This document shows, in pieces, positions 8,837 through 16,804 of a stretch of 43,318 bases of DNA. The notes beneath the pieces are model-generated. The model was not told where the DNA came from and did not search any database. It saw nothing but the letters and a program-made list of their open reading frames with translations. Source of the DNA: a virus. Every line of letters begins with the position of its first letter. The first letter of the stretch is position 1. The position numbers and the translations under genes were made by a program. The stretch is from positions 1 to 43,318 of the IMG/VR virus record IMGVR_UViG_3300046694_000210. One strand, 5' to 3'.

Positions 8837-9033
8837 CCGTCCTTCTTAGACGGCTTCAAAAGCCAGTAGAGCAGCAGCCCGAACACAGCAAAAGCTGAAT
8901 AGTCCTGCCAGTTGAAAGTCTGCCCTGGCGGGGCTCTCATAAATCCTACCGCCAACATACCGCCGATTGCTCCTGCTGCGACGATCAGCGGATGTTCTTC
9001 CTTCAACGCAATATCCTTTGATGTGAGGGCCAC
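8833..9033 (-). CDS. Small two-helix membrane protein, counter-oriented
   Basis: A 66-residue reading frame on the minus strand that exactly fills the gap between two plus-strand virion genes. It starts with GTG one base from the next gene and ends in a 4-base overlap with the previous one. It holds two membrane segments (PLIVAAGAIGGMLAVGFM and YSAFAVFGLLLYWLL) with a charged loop and a KPSKKDG tail. Codon use is like that of real genes here. The Shine-Dalgarno is weak (CCGAG). A holin-like or exclusion role is possible. No family recognised. Confidence 0.6.
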   Translation of the reverse strand: MALTSKDIALKEEHPLIVAAGAIGGMLAVGFMRAPPGQTFNWQDYSAFAVFGLLLYWLLKPSKKDG

Positions 9034-10389
9034 ATGGCATCTCGGCAGCGCGAATTCTACGGCCGCGTCTACAATGATGCAAGGTCTGCTGGCCTATCCG
9101 ATGCACAAGCTCGTCTTGCGGCTTCCCAGGCATCGCTTGAGACTGGTTATGGCAAGAGCGCGGTGGGTAACAACTACTTCGGCGTCAAGGCCGGGAAGTC
9201 ATGGAAAGGCCCCGTAAGCAATGCCGGAACGTGGGAAAACGTCAACGGCCAGAACGTCAATACGAGGGCCAATTTTCGAGCCTATGAAAATCCGTTTTCC
9301 TCTCTTCTCGACTGGTCGAAGACGCTAAACCGCAATTTTCCGTCGAGCTACATAGCTGATGATTTCGATACCGCCGTCTCCGGGCTTAAGGACGGGCGCT
9401 TCGGATCTTATGCGACTGACCCGAATTACAGTTCCAAACTTCGTTCCATCGACCGCAACAACTACGGCCCGCAACTCGGCATCATGTCGGTGATCGACCC
9501 GCCGACCCCGTCGCCACGCCCGAGCGAAGACCCTTTCAGTGCGCTCCTGTCGCCAGCCTCCTACCAGGCGCCATCCTTTCCAGCAACTCGCGCACCCGTC
9601 CAAAGGGAGGCATTGCCCGACGTGACCCCTGTCAGCATGAGATCATCCCGCCTTGGATCATCAGCACCCACATTGGCCGATATGGGCCGTCTTGGCCCTG
9701 CACCTGTCGCATCTCCGGCATCATCCTATTTCGACTATTCCGGCCTTCTCTCCGAACCTCAGCAGCCGGATACCTTCGACGCCGCCAGGATGCCACAGGC
9801 CGCTACCGTCGCCACGACGCCGCAACAGCTCCAGCGCGGCCTTCTCGATCAGCAGCTTAACGCCGGCATTCTCCCTGATCTCATGGCTCCAGCCACGAAT
9901 TGGCCCGGTCAGATGGCTCCAGCCGCCGCTCCTGCAATCGAGCAACCGGCCATGGGCGACTATGAGCCGTCCTCGATCAACACAGCCAGTGTTCAGGCAC
10001 CGCAGCAGCCCCACAGCGGCCTTCTCTCGCAGCCCGAGTATCAGCAGCTTCAACAGCAGCAGGGCTTGCTTGGCGGGCCGCTTCAGCACTCCACACCCGC
10101 GCAGACGCAGGCATTGGCGGCGCAGACGGCCAAGGGGATGCAGAACCGATCACTCGGTGGCGGCCTGCTGGGCGGTCTCTTGGGCGGTCTCACGCTCGGC
10201 CCGATCGGCGCCATTGCCGGCGGCTTGCTCGGCAGGAACGTGGCGAAGAATTCTTACTTCCCGGAAGCGCCTCAACCTTCGGCGAACAGCAAGAACGACA
10301 AGAACCTAAACGACTACGGACGCAGCGTTTCGAACCAATCCGGCCAGTTCCGAGACGCGATGTCTCGTGGTGGCATCGGCCTATACTGA
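9034..10389 (+). CDS. Virion-associated glucosaminidase (FlgJ-type) with glycine-zipper tail
   Basis: A 451-residue protein. Residues 1-150 match the mannosyl-glycoprotein endo-beta-N-acetylglucosaminidase / FlgJ fold. The key stretch is SLETGYGKSAVGNNYFGVK, with the likely catalytic Glu at residue 36. A long Pro/Gln/Ser-rich linker (160-355) leads to a Gly-zipper region (GGGLLGGLLGGLTLGPIGAI) near 370-400 that could insert in a membrane. It cuts peptidoglycan locally during DNA entry. ATG behind GAGGGCCAC. It is placed after the ejection proteins and before the fibre, as expected for a virion hydrolase rather than the endolysin. Confidence 0.8.
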   Translation: MASRQREFYGRVYNDARSAGLSDAQARLAASQASLETGYGKSAVGNNYFGVKAGKSWKGPVSNAGTWENVNGQNVNTRANFRAYENPFSSLLDWSKTLNRNFPSSYIADDFDTAVSGLKDGRFGSYATDPNYSSKLRSIDRNNYGPQLGIMSVIDPPTPSPRPSEDPFSALLSPASYQAPSFPATRAPVQREALPDVTPVSMRSSRLGSSAPTLADMGRLGPAPVASPASSYFDYSGLLSEPQQPDTFDAARMPQAATVATTPQQLQRGLLDQQLNAGILPDLMAPATNWPGQMAPAAAPAIEQPAMGDYEPSSINTASVQAPQQPHSGLLSQPEYQQLQQQQGLLGGPLQHSTPAQTQALAAQTAKGMQNRSLGGGLLGGLLGGLTLGPIGAIAGGLLGRNVAKNSYFPEAPQPSANSKNDKNLNDYGRSVSNQSGQFRDAMSRGGIGLY

Positions 10390-10398
10390 GGAATCCAG

Positions 10399-11796
10399 AT
10401 GGCAAAGACCGACTTTCTCTCCTGGGATACGACGGCCGGGAATAACCAGGATATCGATGGCATCGGCATCCTCGGCTCAAACGCGGTCAATAATTTCGAC
10501 AATGCTTTTCGGACCCTCATGGCCCAACTCCGCATAGGTGTTGACGGTAGGATCGTCTATGCGAACAAGTCCGCGAACTACACGGCTCTCGTCAACGACA
10601 ACAATGCTGTGCACCGCTATACCGCAGCAGTTACGGTGGCGCTCACCGCAGCGGCGACCCTCGGCAACAACTGGCACTATACCGTCTTTGCCGATGGCGG
10701 GGCCGTTATCATCGATCCCAACGCCTCGGAACTGATCAACGGAGCAACGACATATACCGTTCAGGATGGCAGCATCGCCACGATCATCTGTGACGGCTCG
10801 GCATTCAGGATCTTCGTCACTGGATTGACCGGCGAAAGCCTGAACGGCGGCCCGCTCGGTGGGATGCAGAACGCGATCATCAACGGTGGCTTTGACGTCG
10901 CCAAGCGCGGAACATCCGTGGTGGCTGGCACTGGCTTCAAATATATGACAGATCGCTGGGCGCGCGTTTCTGCGGGCTCGACGATGGCTTATTCCCGTCA
11001 AGAGTTCGCCACAGGCACTACTCTCCCTCCTGGCAATACCCGCTATTATGGCCGGTTCACCGTTGTCAGTGTTGCCGGCGCGACGAACTACGCGGCTGTC
11101 TATCAGGCAATGGAAGACGTCAGGACATATGCCGGGAAGACTGTAACCGCCACCTTCTATGCCAAGGCCGACGCGTCGAAGAATATCGGGTTCGAGCTCT
11201 ATCAATGGTTCGGCCTTGGTGGCTCTCCATCTTCGGCAATCACCGGGATCGGCGCCCAGCAATGCGCGCTTACGACTTCCTGGCAGCGGTTCGATATCCT
11301 TGTGAACGTGCCGTCTATCTCGGGAAAGACGCGCGGCACAGATGGCAATGACCATCTAGAGCTTGTCTTCTGGCTTGATGCCGGCTCAACCTTCGCGTCT
11401 CGAGCCTCCAGCATCGGGCAGCAGTCTATAACGTTCGACATGACCCGCGTTTCGATCCGAGAGGGCGATTGCCGCAATGAGATAGATCCTTTCTGCCCAA
11501 GACACATTGAGCAGGAAGAGGATCTTTGTGGCCGGTATTTCCAGACATATCCGAATATCATGGTCAGCGGATATAACACCGCCGGAAATACAATATTCGG
11601 AGAAACAAAGCTCTCACCTCAAATGAGAGATAATTTTTCTACGCCTGTGTTTTCACTGAATTCAACCTCATCGTCAAATGCCGGAAGTCTTTCTCTCAAT
11701 GGAGGGAACGCATATCGCGTCCGTGTTGCCGCTGTCATCACAGCCACGGGGGCCGGCTATGTCCTCTATGACATGACGGCGGATTTCGAGATCTAA
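10399..11796 (+). CDS. Tail fibre / receptor-binding protein
   Basis: A 465-residue protein behind GAGGAATCCAG. The N-terminal 60 residues (FLSWDTTAGNNQDIDGIGIL) look like a virion-anchoring region. Residues 60-150 form a repetitive beta segment. The rest resembles a carbohydrate-binding beta sandwich (GFDVAKRGTSVV, WARVSAGSTMAYSRQ, FYAKADASKNIGFELYQW). It is the last gene of the virion block on this strand and probably recognises the host surface. It converges with and overlaps the next, minus-strand gene by 4 bases. Confidence 0.75.
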   Translation: MAKTDFLSWDTTAGNNQDIDGIGILGSNAVNNFDNAFRTLMAQLRIGVDGRIVYANKSANYTALVNDNNAVHRYTAAVTVALTAAATLGNNWHYTVFADGGAVIIDPNASELINGATTYTVQDGSIATIICDGSAFRIFVTGLTGESLNGGPLGGMQNAIINGGFDVAKRGTSVVAGTGFKYMTDRWARVSAGSTMAYSRQEFATGTTLPPGNTRYYGRFTVVSVAGATNYAAVYQAMEDVRTYAGKTVTATFYAKADASKNIGFELYQWFGLGGSPSSAITGIGAQQCALTTSWQRFDILVNVPSISGKTRGTDGNDHLELVFWLDAGSTFASRASSIGQQSITFDMTRVSIREGDCRNEIDPFCPRHIEQEEDLCGRYFQTYPNIMVSGYNTAGNTIFGETKLSPQMRDNFSTPVFSLNSTSSSNAGSLSLNGGNAYRVRVAAVITATGAGYVLYDMTADFEI

Positions 11797-12152
11797 TTGG
11801 GGTGGTTGCCAGGCCAGCCATTGCAGTGGCCGAGTTCGTGCCGCAGGACGGCGGCCGGCGTGGCGCCCATATAGGTCTTGTCGATCGTGATGACGATGCA
11901 ACTGTCTGGGAAAGCCTTGGCGCAACCGTGCTGCTGAAAGCTGGTCGTATCTTCCAAGCCGTATCTAGCGAATAACCACTGACAAGCCTTCTGCACTTTG
12001 GCCTGCGGGAGCTTCTGCAGCAGTAGCTTGCCGCTGTAGGGGTGGTCAAATCGTGCTGGAGGATTCCACTCTGGATCGTGAAGGGCGGCAGTCGCCAAGG
12101 ACGGTGCGGCTAACATTGAGGCAGCAACAAAAAGAAAACCGATGGTTTTCAT
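11793..12152 (-). CDS. Secreted HELGH metallopeptidase-like protein (probable lysogenic-conversion gene)
   Basis: A 119-residue protein. The frame is open upstream, but the ATG at 12152 gives a clean signal peptide (MKTIGFLFVAASMLAAPSLA, cleavage near residue 22), so this start is chosen. Near the C-terminus HELGHCNGWPGNH (105-117) has the HExxH zinc site followed by Gly at the metzincin position. The third His is two residues later than in the classic HExxHxxGxxH. Three other Cys may pair in the periplasm. It is reverse-oriented among late genes and has its own promoter-like sequence, as is typical of genes expressed in the lysogen. Substrate unknown. Confidence 0.75.
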   Translation of the reverse strand: MKTIGFLFVAASMLAAPSLATAALHDPEWNPPARFDHPYSGKLLLQKLPQAKVQKACQWLFARYGLEDTTSFQQHGCAKAFPDSCIVITIDKTYMGATPAAVLRHELGHCNGWPGNHPN

Positions 12153-12188
12153 GGCGAACTGACGACTCCGGTGAGGTTTCAATCCGCA

Positions 12189-12219
12189 AGTATATGGCGA
12201 ATATCCACGCCACACGCAA
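12189..12219 (-). promoter_or_regulatory. Possible promoter of the metallopeptidase gene
   Basis: On the minus strand, TTGCGT (12214-12219) and TATACT (12189-12194) are separated by 19 bases. That is long for sigma-70, but the -10 element is good. It lies about 37 bases upstream of the ATG at 12152, and no other gene reads in this direction upstream. Confidence 0.35.
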
Positions 12220-12312
12220 CAGAATTTGCAACCATAGTAGAGTCTGAACCATCACATTCTATTGCCAGAGTTAACGCAACTCAGCAGAGAAATACTTCCT
12301 CGCGTCCTAAGT

Positions 12313-12327
12313 GATTCATTCTGAATC
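12313..12327. repeat. Short perfect inverted repeat in the intergenic gap
   Basis: GATTCA and TGAATC are separated by three bases, followed by GTTTT. It lies in the 199-base gap between the metallopeptidase gene and the plus-strand gene at 12352. It may be a weak terminator or a protein-binding site. Nothing else coding is seen in this gap. Confidence 0.35.
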
Positions 12328-12351
12328 GTTTTCCCAATCTGGAGCCCAACA

Positions 12352-12792
12352 ATGGAACTTATCGACGCGATCACGGCGTCTCTTCGTTGGGCGTACACTA
12401 CCTACGGCTTCCGGGATCGCCCCGCGACGCAGCCGGCAAAGATCACGGTGGCAGAGATCCACCCTAACAACGAGCTTCATACGATGGCGCTCGATATCGC
12501 CCCCGGCAACAACTGCACCCCGCATCCCGCCAACGGTTACGCGTGGGTTGATGTCATGGACCGAAGCACCATCGACCATGAAGGACTTCCGACCAGATCA
12601 GCCCGCGTCGGGATCAAGCCGGATTGCATCGAGGTCGGATCGCTCGCATGGGACGGCGCCACTCCTCTGCCAATTCACCTGATCATCGGCGGCGTCACCG
12701 CTGTCGAAATCAGGCTAGACCCGACGAACAACGACCCTGTTCTGACCATCAAGGGGCGTATCAAAGCCCGCGGCTACGATATCATTTCCTGA
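12352..12792 (+). CDS. Hypothetical protein upstream of the lysis genes
   Basis: A 146-residue protein behind GGAGCCCAACA, first gene of the lysis cluster. It is mixed alpha/beta with no signal peptide or membrane segment, and ends in a beta pattern (PVLTIKGRIKARGYDIIS). It may be a tail or fibre accessory, because it is followed by a terminator and then the endolysin. No family recognised. Confidence 0.65.
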   Translation: MELIDAITASLRWAYTTYGFRDRPATQPAKITVAEIHPNNELHTMALDIAPGNNCTPHPANGYAWVDVMDRSTIDHEGLPTRSARVGIKPDCIEVGSLAWDGATPLPIHLIIGGVTAVEIRLDPTNNDPVLTIKGRIKARGYDIIS

Positions 12793-12820
12793 TCCGATTC
12801 CTCACATCTGGACGATGCAT

Positions 12821-12847
12821 GGCGCTCTTCGGGGCGCCTTTTTCTTT
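12821..12847 (+). terminator. Rho-independent terminator before the endolysin
   Basis: GGCGC (12821-12825) pairs with GCGCC (12834-12838) around a CTTCGG-type loop, followed by TTTTTCTTT. The open frame extending the endolysin upstream runs through this hairpin. This is a further reason to start the endolysin at 12875. It ends the transcript of 12352-12792 unless the late polymerase is antiterminated. Confidence 0.75.
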
Positions 12848-12874
12848 GCCATATCCACAATCTGGAGCCTATCC

Positions 12875-13714
12875 ATGACAGAATTCGAGCGAGCGCTCGC
12901 CAAGGTGTTGGTGAGCGAAGGCGGATACGTGAACAATCCGCGCGATCCTGGCGGCGAAACGAACCGCGGCATTACCAAGCGCGTCTATGACGCTTACAGG
13001 GAGCACCATGGCCTGCCGCTTGTTTCAGTGCGGGGCATCTCCTCCACCGAAGTATCGGCGATCTACAAGGCAAACTATTGGGATCTCGCCAAATGCGACC
13101 AGTTGCCTGCCGGTATCTCCTATGTCGTCTTCGACGGCGCTGTGAATTCCGGTGTTGCTCAGTCCGTCAAATGGCTCCAGCGCGCGCTCAACGTGGTTCC
13201 TGACGGCGTGGTGGGGAATGCCACCCTTGCTGCGGTCCAGAACTACGGGAACATGGATCGCCTGGTTGATGCCATCTGCGATCGACGGCTTGCCTTCCTC
13301 AAGGCGCTCAAGACGTGGAAGACCTTCGGCAAGGGCTGGGCATCCCGCGTTGCCGCCGTGCGCGCTACGGGCAAAGCATGGGCCGCTGGCAGCGTCGAGG
13401 TTCAACCGCTCGGGCTCGTATCTGGCGCTTCGGCCAAAGCCTCTATCTCTGACGCCAAGAAGCCTCCCATGCTCGCTGTGGCCGATGCCACGACCGGCGG
13501 CGGCGTTGGCTCCGGTGGCCTCGCTGCGACACTTCAGCAGGTGCAGGACCAGCTTTCACCCCTCAGCTACAGCAGCGAGCTTATCGGCAAGGTGGTGGCC
13601 GGCCTGATCGTCGTGAGCACCGTGCTGACGATCGGCGGCCTTGTCTATCGCTGGTATGCCAAGCGCCGCAAGGATGAGCTGAAAGACGCCCTGGATATCC
13701 CGGTGGCAAGCTGA
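12875..13714 (+). CDS. Endolysin, GH108-type muramidase with C-terminal membrane anchor
   Basis: A 279-residue protein starting at 12875 behind GGAG, just after the terminator. Residues 1-90 show the glycoside hydrolase 108 signature (SEGGYVNNPRDPGGETNRGI), with the catalytic Glu at about 15. Residues 90-175 match the peptidoglycan-binding type 3 domain usually fused to it (VFDGAVNSGVAQSVKWLQRA). A linker leads to a membrane helix at about 237-258 and a basic tail. It degrades murein at lysis. A C-terminal anchor is unusual, because most GH108 endolysins are soluble. The stop overlaps the spanin gene start (TGATG). Confidence 0.85.
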   Translation: MTEFERALAKVLVSEGGYVNNPRDPGGETNRGITKRVYDAYREHHGLPLVSVRGISSTEVSAIYKANYWDLAKCDQLPAGISYVVFDGAVNSGVAQSVKWLQRALNVVPDGVVGNATLAAVQNYGNMDRLVDAICDRRLAFLKALKTWKTFGKGWASRVAAVRATGKAWAAGSVEVQPLGLVSGASAKASISDAKKPPMLAVADATTGGGVGSGGLAATLQQVQDQLSPLSYSSELIGKVVAGLIVVSTVLTIGGLVYRWYAKRRKDELKDALDIPVAS

Positions 13715-13992
13715 TGTTCTCTATCATCCCCGATGCCCTAAAGCTGCCAGCAGCAGCGCTTGCCGGCGCATTGGCTGCTGCATCCATCCTTATCGTCATC
13801 AACGCCGTCTGGTGGCTTCCTGCGGCCCGTAGCGAGGGTAGGGATGCGGAACGCACCGCAGCGCTTCAGAAGTCCATGGAACTCATCAAGGAACGAGGCA
13901 AAACCAATGCTGAGATCGGCAAGCTCACTCCTGCTGATATTTGCCGCCGGCTTGGCGGTGTCTGGGTGCCAGGCAACAATCTCTGCGAATGA
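13714..13992 (+). CDS. i-spanin (Rz-like)
   Basis: A 92-residue protein coupled to the endolysin by TGATG. An N-terminal membrane helix (about 12-35, PAAALAGALAAASILIVINA) is followed by a periplasmic helix (AERTAALQKSMELIKERGKT). It ends in a short Cys-containing tail. With the overlapping o-spanin it would bridge the two membranes and fuse them in the last step of lysis. Assignment rests on topology, place and the embedded lipoprotein gene. Confidence 0.75.
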   Translation: MFSIIPDALKLPAAALAGALAAASILIVINAVWWLPAARSEGRDAERTAALQKSMELIKERGKTNAEIGKLTPADICRRLGGVWVPGNNLCE

Positions 13993-14125
13993 CGGTGCAG
14001 GTTTTGAGCGCCTTAGCCCATCGGCCGGAACCCGGCAATTCATCATCGCCAACGATATCCCCTTCGCCAAGCAAGTCGTCGCGCATAACCAGACGTGCGA
14101 CAAACTGCCGGCCTGCCGAAAGTAG
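13907..14125 (+). CDS. o-spanin lipoprotein (Rz1-like), overlapping the i-spanin gene
   Basis: A 72-residue protein in a different frame, starting inside the i-spanin gene behind GAGG (GAACGAGGCAAAACC) and extending 133 bases past its end. It opens with a lipoprotein signal (MLRSASSLLLIFAAGLAVSG), with the lipobox LAVSGC placing the lipidated Cys at about residue 21. The rest is short and periplasmic (ANDIPFAKQVVAHNQTC). The overlapping Rz/Rz1 layout is classic. It is easy to miss because a longer frame upstream hides the start. Confidence 0.8.
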   Translation: MLRSASSLLLIFAAGLAVSGCQATISANDGAGFERLSPSAGTRQFIIANDIPFAKQVVAHNQTCDKLPACRK

Positions 14126-14130
14126 CGCCC

Positions 14131-15459
14131 ATGAGCATGTCTCTCTCCCTCTCGCTCGGCATCACGAACCAGTTGAGCATCGGCGGTGGTGCGGCTCTCC
14201 CGATCCCATTGCCGGCCACAGTCGCCAGTGTCGTCGGATTTGGTGATAGCATCACGGTCGGGCAGCAAGCGAGCGATGCGGCTCACCAATGGCTGAACAT
14301 CGTCTCAACAGCCATGAGCGCTGGAACTCCGCTTAACGCCGGCATTGCCGGAACGGTACTTCAAAACTCCAATGATAGCGGCGGTTCACCACGGGCGAAT
14401 AACGGGCGCGACCGGTATATTTCGGCACTGACGGGTTCCAATACGCGGGAAATGGTCTTCGTCGCCTATGGTTTCAATGATGCCAGGTACACAGCGGCAC
14501 CGGCTACTCTGAACGTCGCGAACTACACCATCGACCTTCGGGAAGTCGTTCTCGGCCTGCTGGGCGCAGGCTACCCGCAGGATCGAATTTGCATCGTCTC
14601 CCCGTATTGGATTTCCGACACAGGCCTGAATACGGGATCGGCTGGCTTTACAGGCCAAACGAGGGTCGGCTTCGAAGCATACGTTACCGCAGCGGCATCA
14701 ATCGCGACCCAATACGGGCTCTATTATGCCAACGTCTACGCCGCCATGCGTGACAATGGTGGCGCCAGCCTGATCTACACGGACGACATCCACCCTATCG
14801 ATGCCGGCCATGCGGTCATCGCCGCGGCGGTTCTGGCTGCAACTCGGGTGGCCGTGACGCTTCCGACCTATTCGGAATTCATGGTCGACACGTTCACGGA
14901 CAGTGACGGGACGCTGATTACTCAGCACTCTGGCGACAAGCTGGCGCTCTGGTCGCTTCAGACAGGATCCGCTCCGGCAACCCAGGCCACTATCAACGGC
15001 AACCGCGCATGGGCTACCGCTAGCACGGATGTATACCGAAACCGCTTTGCGGCGCCGAGCGCTGATTATTATGTGGAGGGCGTCTTCGACTATCTCACCA
15101 CGGTTGCGAGCGATAACCTTGCCGTCACCGGTCGCGCAGATGGAGCAGCCGCGACATACTATTGGTTCGGCTACAGCAGGGCCTCTCTCGGCTGGCGGCT
15201 ATTCAAAACGGTGGCCACGGTGAATACGCAGCTTGGCTCAACCGTCGCCTTCGACTTCACCAGCGGCTCAAAGACTGTTCGGCTTGAGATGCAAGGAACA
15301 ACCATTCGTGGCGTTGTGGACGGCGCGACCGTCATCAGTGTTACAGACAGCGGCATCCCACCCGCTGCTGGCCCTGGCGCTCCCGGTGTCAGGCTTGCTG
15401 TTGTACAGACAGCCACTACAGGCATTCAGCTTAATTCGGTCAAAGCCGGTATCCTCTAA
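14131..15459 (+). CDS. SGNH/GDSL-family esterase, virion or secreted polysaccharide-modifying enzyme
   Basis: A 442-residue protein. The SGNH blocks are clear: GFGDSITVG (Ser at about 40), VAYGFNDARY (block III Asn) and DDIHPIDAGH (Asp/His pair at about 218-222). The C-terminal 190 residues form a jelly-roll-like domain (FDYLTTVASDNLAVTGRADG, FDFTSGSKTVRLEMQGTTI). No signal peptide is seen. It may deacetylate surface or exopolysaccharide, a common job of such enzymes on phage tails. GTG 14095 is an alternative start but would overlap the o-spanin. ATG 14131 is preferred, with a weak ribosome site. Confidence 0.75.
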   Translation: MSMSLSLSLGITNQLSIGGGAALPIPLPATVASVVGFGDSITVGQQASDAAHQWLNIVSTAMSAGTPLNAGIAGTVLQNSNDSGGSPRANNGRDRYISALTGSNTREMVFVAYGFNDARYTAAPATLNVANYTIDLREVVLGLLGAGYPQDRICIVSPYWISDTGLNTGSAGFTGQTRVGFEAYVTAAASIATQYGLYYANVYAAMRDNGGASLIYTDDIHPIDAGHAVIAAAVLAATRVAVTLPTYSEFMVDTFTDSDGTLITQHSGDKLALWSLQTGSAPATQATINGNRAWATASTDVYRNRFAAPSADYYVEGVFDYLTTVASDNLAVTGRADGAAATYYWFGYSRASLGWRLFKTVATVNTQLGSTVAFDFTSGSKTVRLEMQGTTIRGVVDGATVISVTDSGIPPAAGPGAPGVRLAVVQTATTGIQLNSVKAGIL

Positions 15460-15599
15460 ACAAAGCGGGCGCCCGATCTGTTCGAAGCAGACCGAGCGTC
15501 CTGACCGATGACGACCTCACGGATCGCCAACGGCTGGCATACGTTACCAGTCCGAGGTTCTCAAATTCCTAATCGCATGGCATGGGCGGCACGGACTGA

Positions 15600-16007
15600 A
15601 TGACAAGCAACGACGATATCCTCCTGATGCTCGGGCGCGTCGAGGAAGGCGTAAAGCGAATCCGGGAAGACTTTCAGGAGGAGAAGCAGAGCGCTCACGA
15701 AAGCCGCGCGGTGATCCATCGACGTCTCGATGAGCAAAGGCAGCAGATCCACCTACTGGATAAGGTGGTCGAGATCAGCAGCGGCGTAGACGCCACTCTG
15801 CGCGAGGAGATCAAAAGCATCAAGGAGACCGTCGAGAAGAACCATGAGGCGGTAGCCCCCACTCTCGAGGAGTGGAAGAAAATGAAAACCCTCGGCTACG
15901 GCATATCAGGGCTCATCGCCTTCGCCGGGTTGACGATCGGCGCCGTGGTCACTTGGATGAGCGATGGGGCGGTATCTGCACTCAGGCATTGGCTCAAGAT
16001 AAATTAA
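15600..16007 (+). CDS. DUF1515-like coiled-coil protein with C-terminal membrane helix
   Basis: A 135-residue protein. Residues 1-95 are charged and heptad-like (GRVEEGVKRIREDFQEEKQS, SRAVIHRRLDEQRQQIHLLD). Residues about 100-122 form one membrane helix (GISGLIAFAGLTIGAVVTW). This matches the rhizobial DUF1515 family. Being at the end of the lysis cluster, it could be a holin or a lysis regulator, but the family has no proven function. It converges with the minus-strand gene at 16004 (4-base overlap). The 140 bases upstream hold a GGGCGCCC palindrome and no gene. Confidence 0.7.
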   Translation: MTSNDDILLMLGRVEEGVKRIREDFQEEKQSAHESRAVIHRRLDEQRQQIHLLDKVVEISSGVDATLREEIKSIKETVEKNHEAVAPTLEEWKKMKTLGYGISGLIAFAGLTIGAVVTWMSDGAVSALRHWLKIN

Positions 16008-16249
16008 GACACTGCCGCCAGAATCTTCCGCGCCAGAGCGGTCAGCTCATCAAGCTTTGAACTGTCGCTGCATCTGATCGACACGACAGGCTTTCCGCCA
16101 ATCAGTTCGACAAAAACGCCTGACTGAGCCGCGTCAACGACCACTGGTTCTGGGAGCAGCCCAAGCCGGCGCTTGGCATCCTCTTGCCGCTTCTGTATCT
16201 CTGGCGTCCATTGCTGCAACTGCCCAGCATATTGATTATTGGTTGTCAT
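16004..16249 (-). CDS. Small hypothetical protein
   Basis: An 81-residue protein. ATG 16249 is chosen over an upstream start because GGAGAGAA lies at the right distance. N-terminal half polar and helical (QQWTPEIQKRQEDAKRRLGL), C-terminal half strand-helix (VFVELIGGKPVVSIRC, KLDELTALARKILAAV). Last gene of a four-gene minus-strand run that starts at 17020. No family recognised. Confidence 0.75.
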   Translation of the reverse strand: MTTNNQYAGQLQQWTPEIQKRQEDAKRRLGLLPEPVVVDAAQSGVFVELIGGKPVVSIRCSDSSKLDELTALARKILAAVS

Positions 16250-16262
16250 CACGAGTTCTCTC

Positions 16263-16394
16263 CTAGAATACAATGCCTATGATTTCCCTCACCGCCCGAA
16301 CGGCAGGAGCGAAGCCGGCCAATATCGCCGACAGTATCGCGCCGGGTATTCCGACGAAAGCAAAATACCAGCAGAAGTCATAGATAAAGCTCAT
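16263..16394 (-). CDS. Tiny single-helix membrane protein
   Basis: A 43-residue protein, start chosen by the strong AAGGAGAGAAGGG before ATG 16394. One or two membrane stretches (FCWYFAFVGIPGAILSAILA) and a short basic-amphipathic tail. It overlaps the upstream gene by 4 bases and lies 13 bases before the next. It might be a holin or antiholin for the convergent lysis block, or an exclusion protein. This is inferred from topology only. Confidence 0.65.
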   Translation of the reverse strand: MSFIYDFCWYFAFVGIPGAILSAILAGFAPAVRAVREIIGIVF

Positions 16395-16789
16395 CCCTTC
16401 TCTCCTTCTGCTCCTTTGAGTGCGGCGTCTACCATTGCATCCCACACGACAGGATAAACGCTCTCGGCATGTTCTACATCACATCCGAGTGGATCTCGAA
16501 TATGCCCAGCTTCTACCATTGACGGTGTAGGGCCGCGCATGGCCTCGATTGCCGCCCGCGCGCGCCATACCCGCCGCACTTCATCCAGACGCTTTGAGCA
16601 ATCTTGTTCTCTGCCTGCAAATCGAGCCACGATCACATTGTCCTCTACTACGCCGCTCGCGGACCTCTGGCATATTTCGATGGGCAATCCTTCTACTCGA
16701 TCGCTCGTCCAGTCGTTATAGCGGGAGAAGAGGTCAACGCCTTCAATCGCCTTCGCCACGCGCTCGACCATGGTCATTCCATTCTCCAT
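16391..16789 (-). CDS. Hypothetical small protein
   Basis: A 132-residue protein. Two ATGs, at 16795 and 16789, are possible. GGAAGG is spaced properly only for 16789. Sequence MVERVAKAIEGVDLFSRYND and the C-terminal VWDAMVDAALKGAEGEKG resemble small phage and bacterial proteins that start with the same VERVAKAI helix. Function unknown. It lies between two small genes and beyond attP, so in the prophage it would sit at the end opposite the integrase. Confidence 0.65.
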   Translation of the reverse strand: MENGMTMVERVAKAIEGVDLFSRYNDWTSDRVEGLPIEICQRSASGVVEDNVIVARFAGREQDCSKRLDEVRRVWRARAAIEAMRGPTPSMVEAGHIRDPLGCDVEHAESVYPVVWDAMVDAALKGAEGEKG

Positions 16790-16804
16790 ATCCATTACCT
16801 TCCA

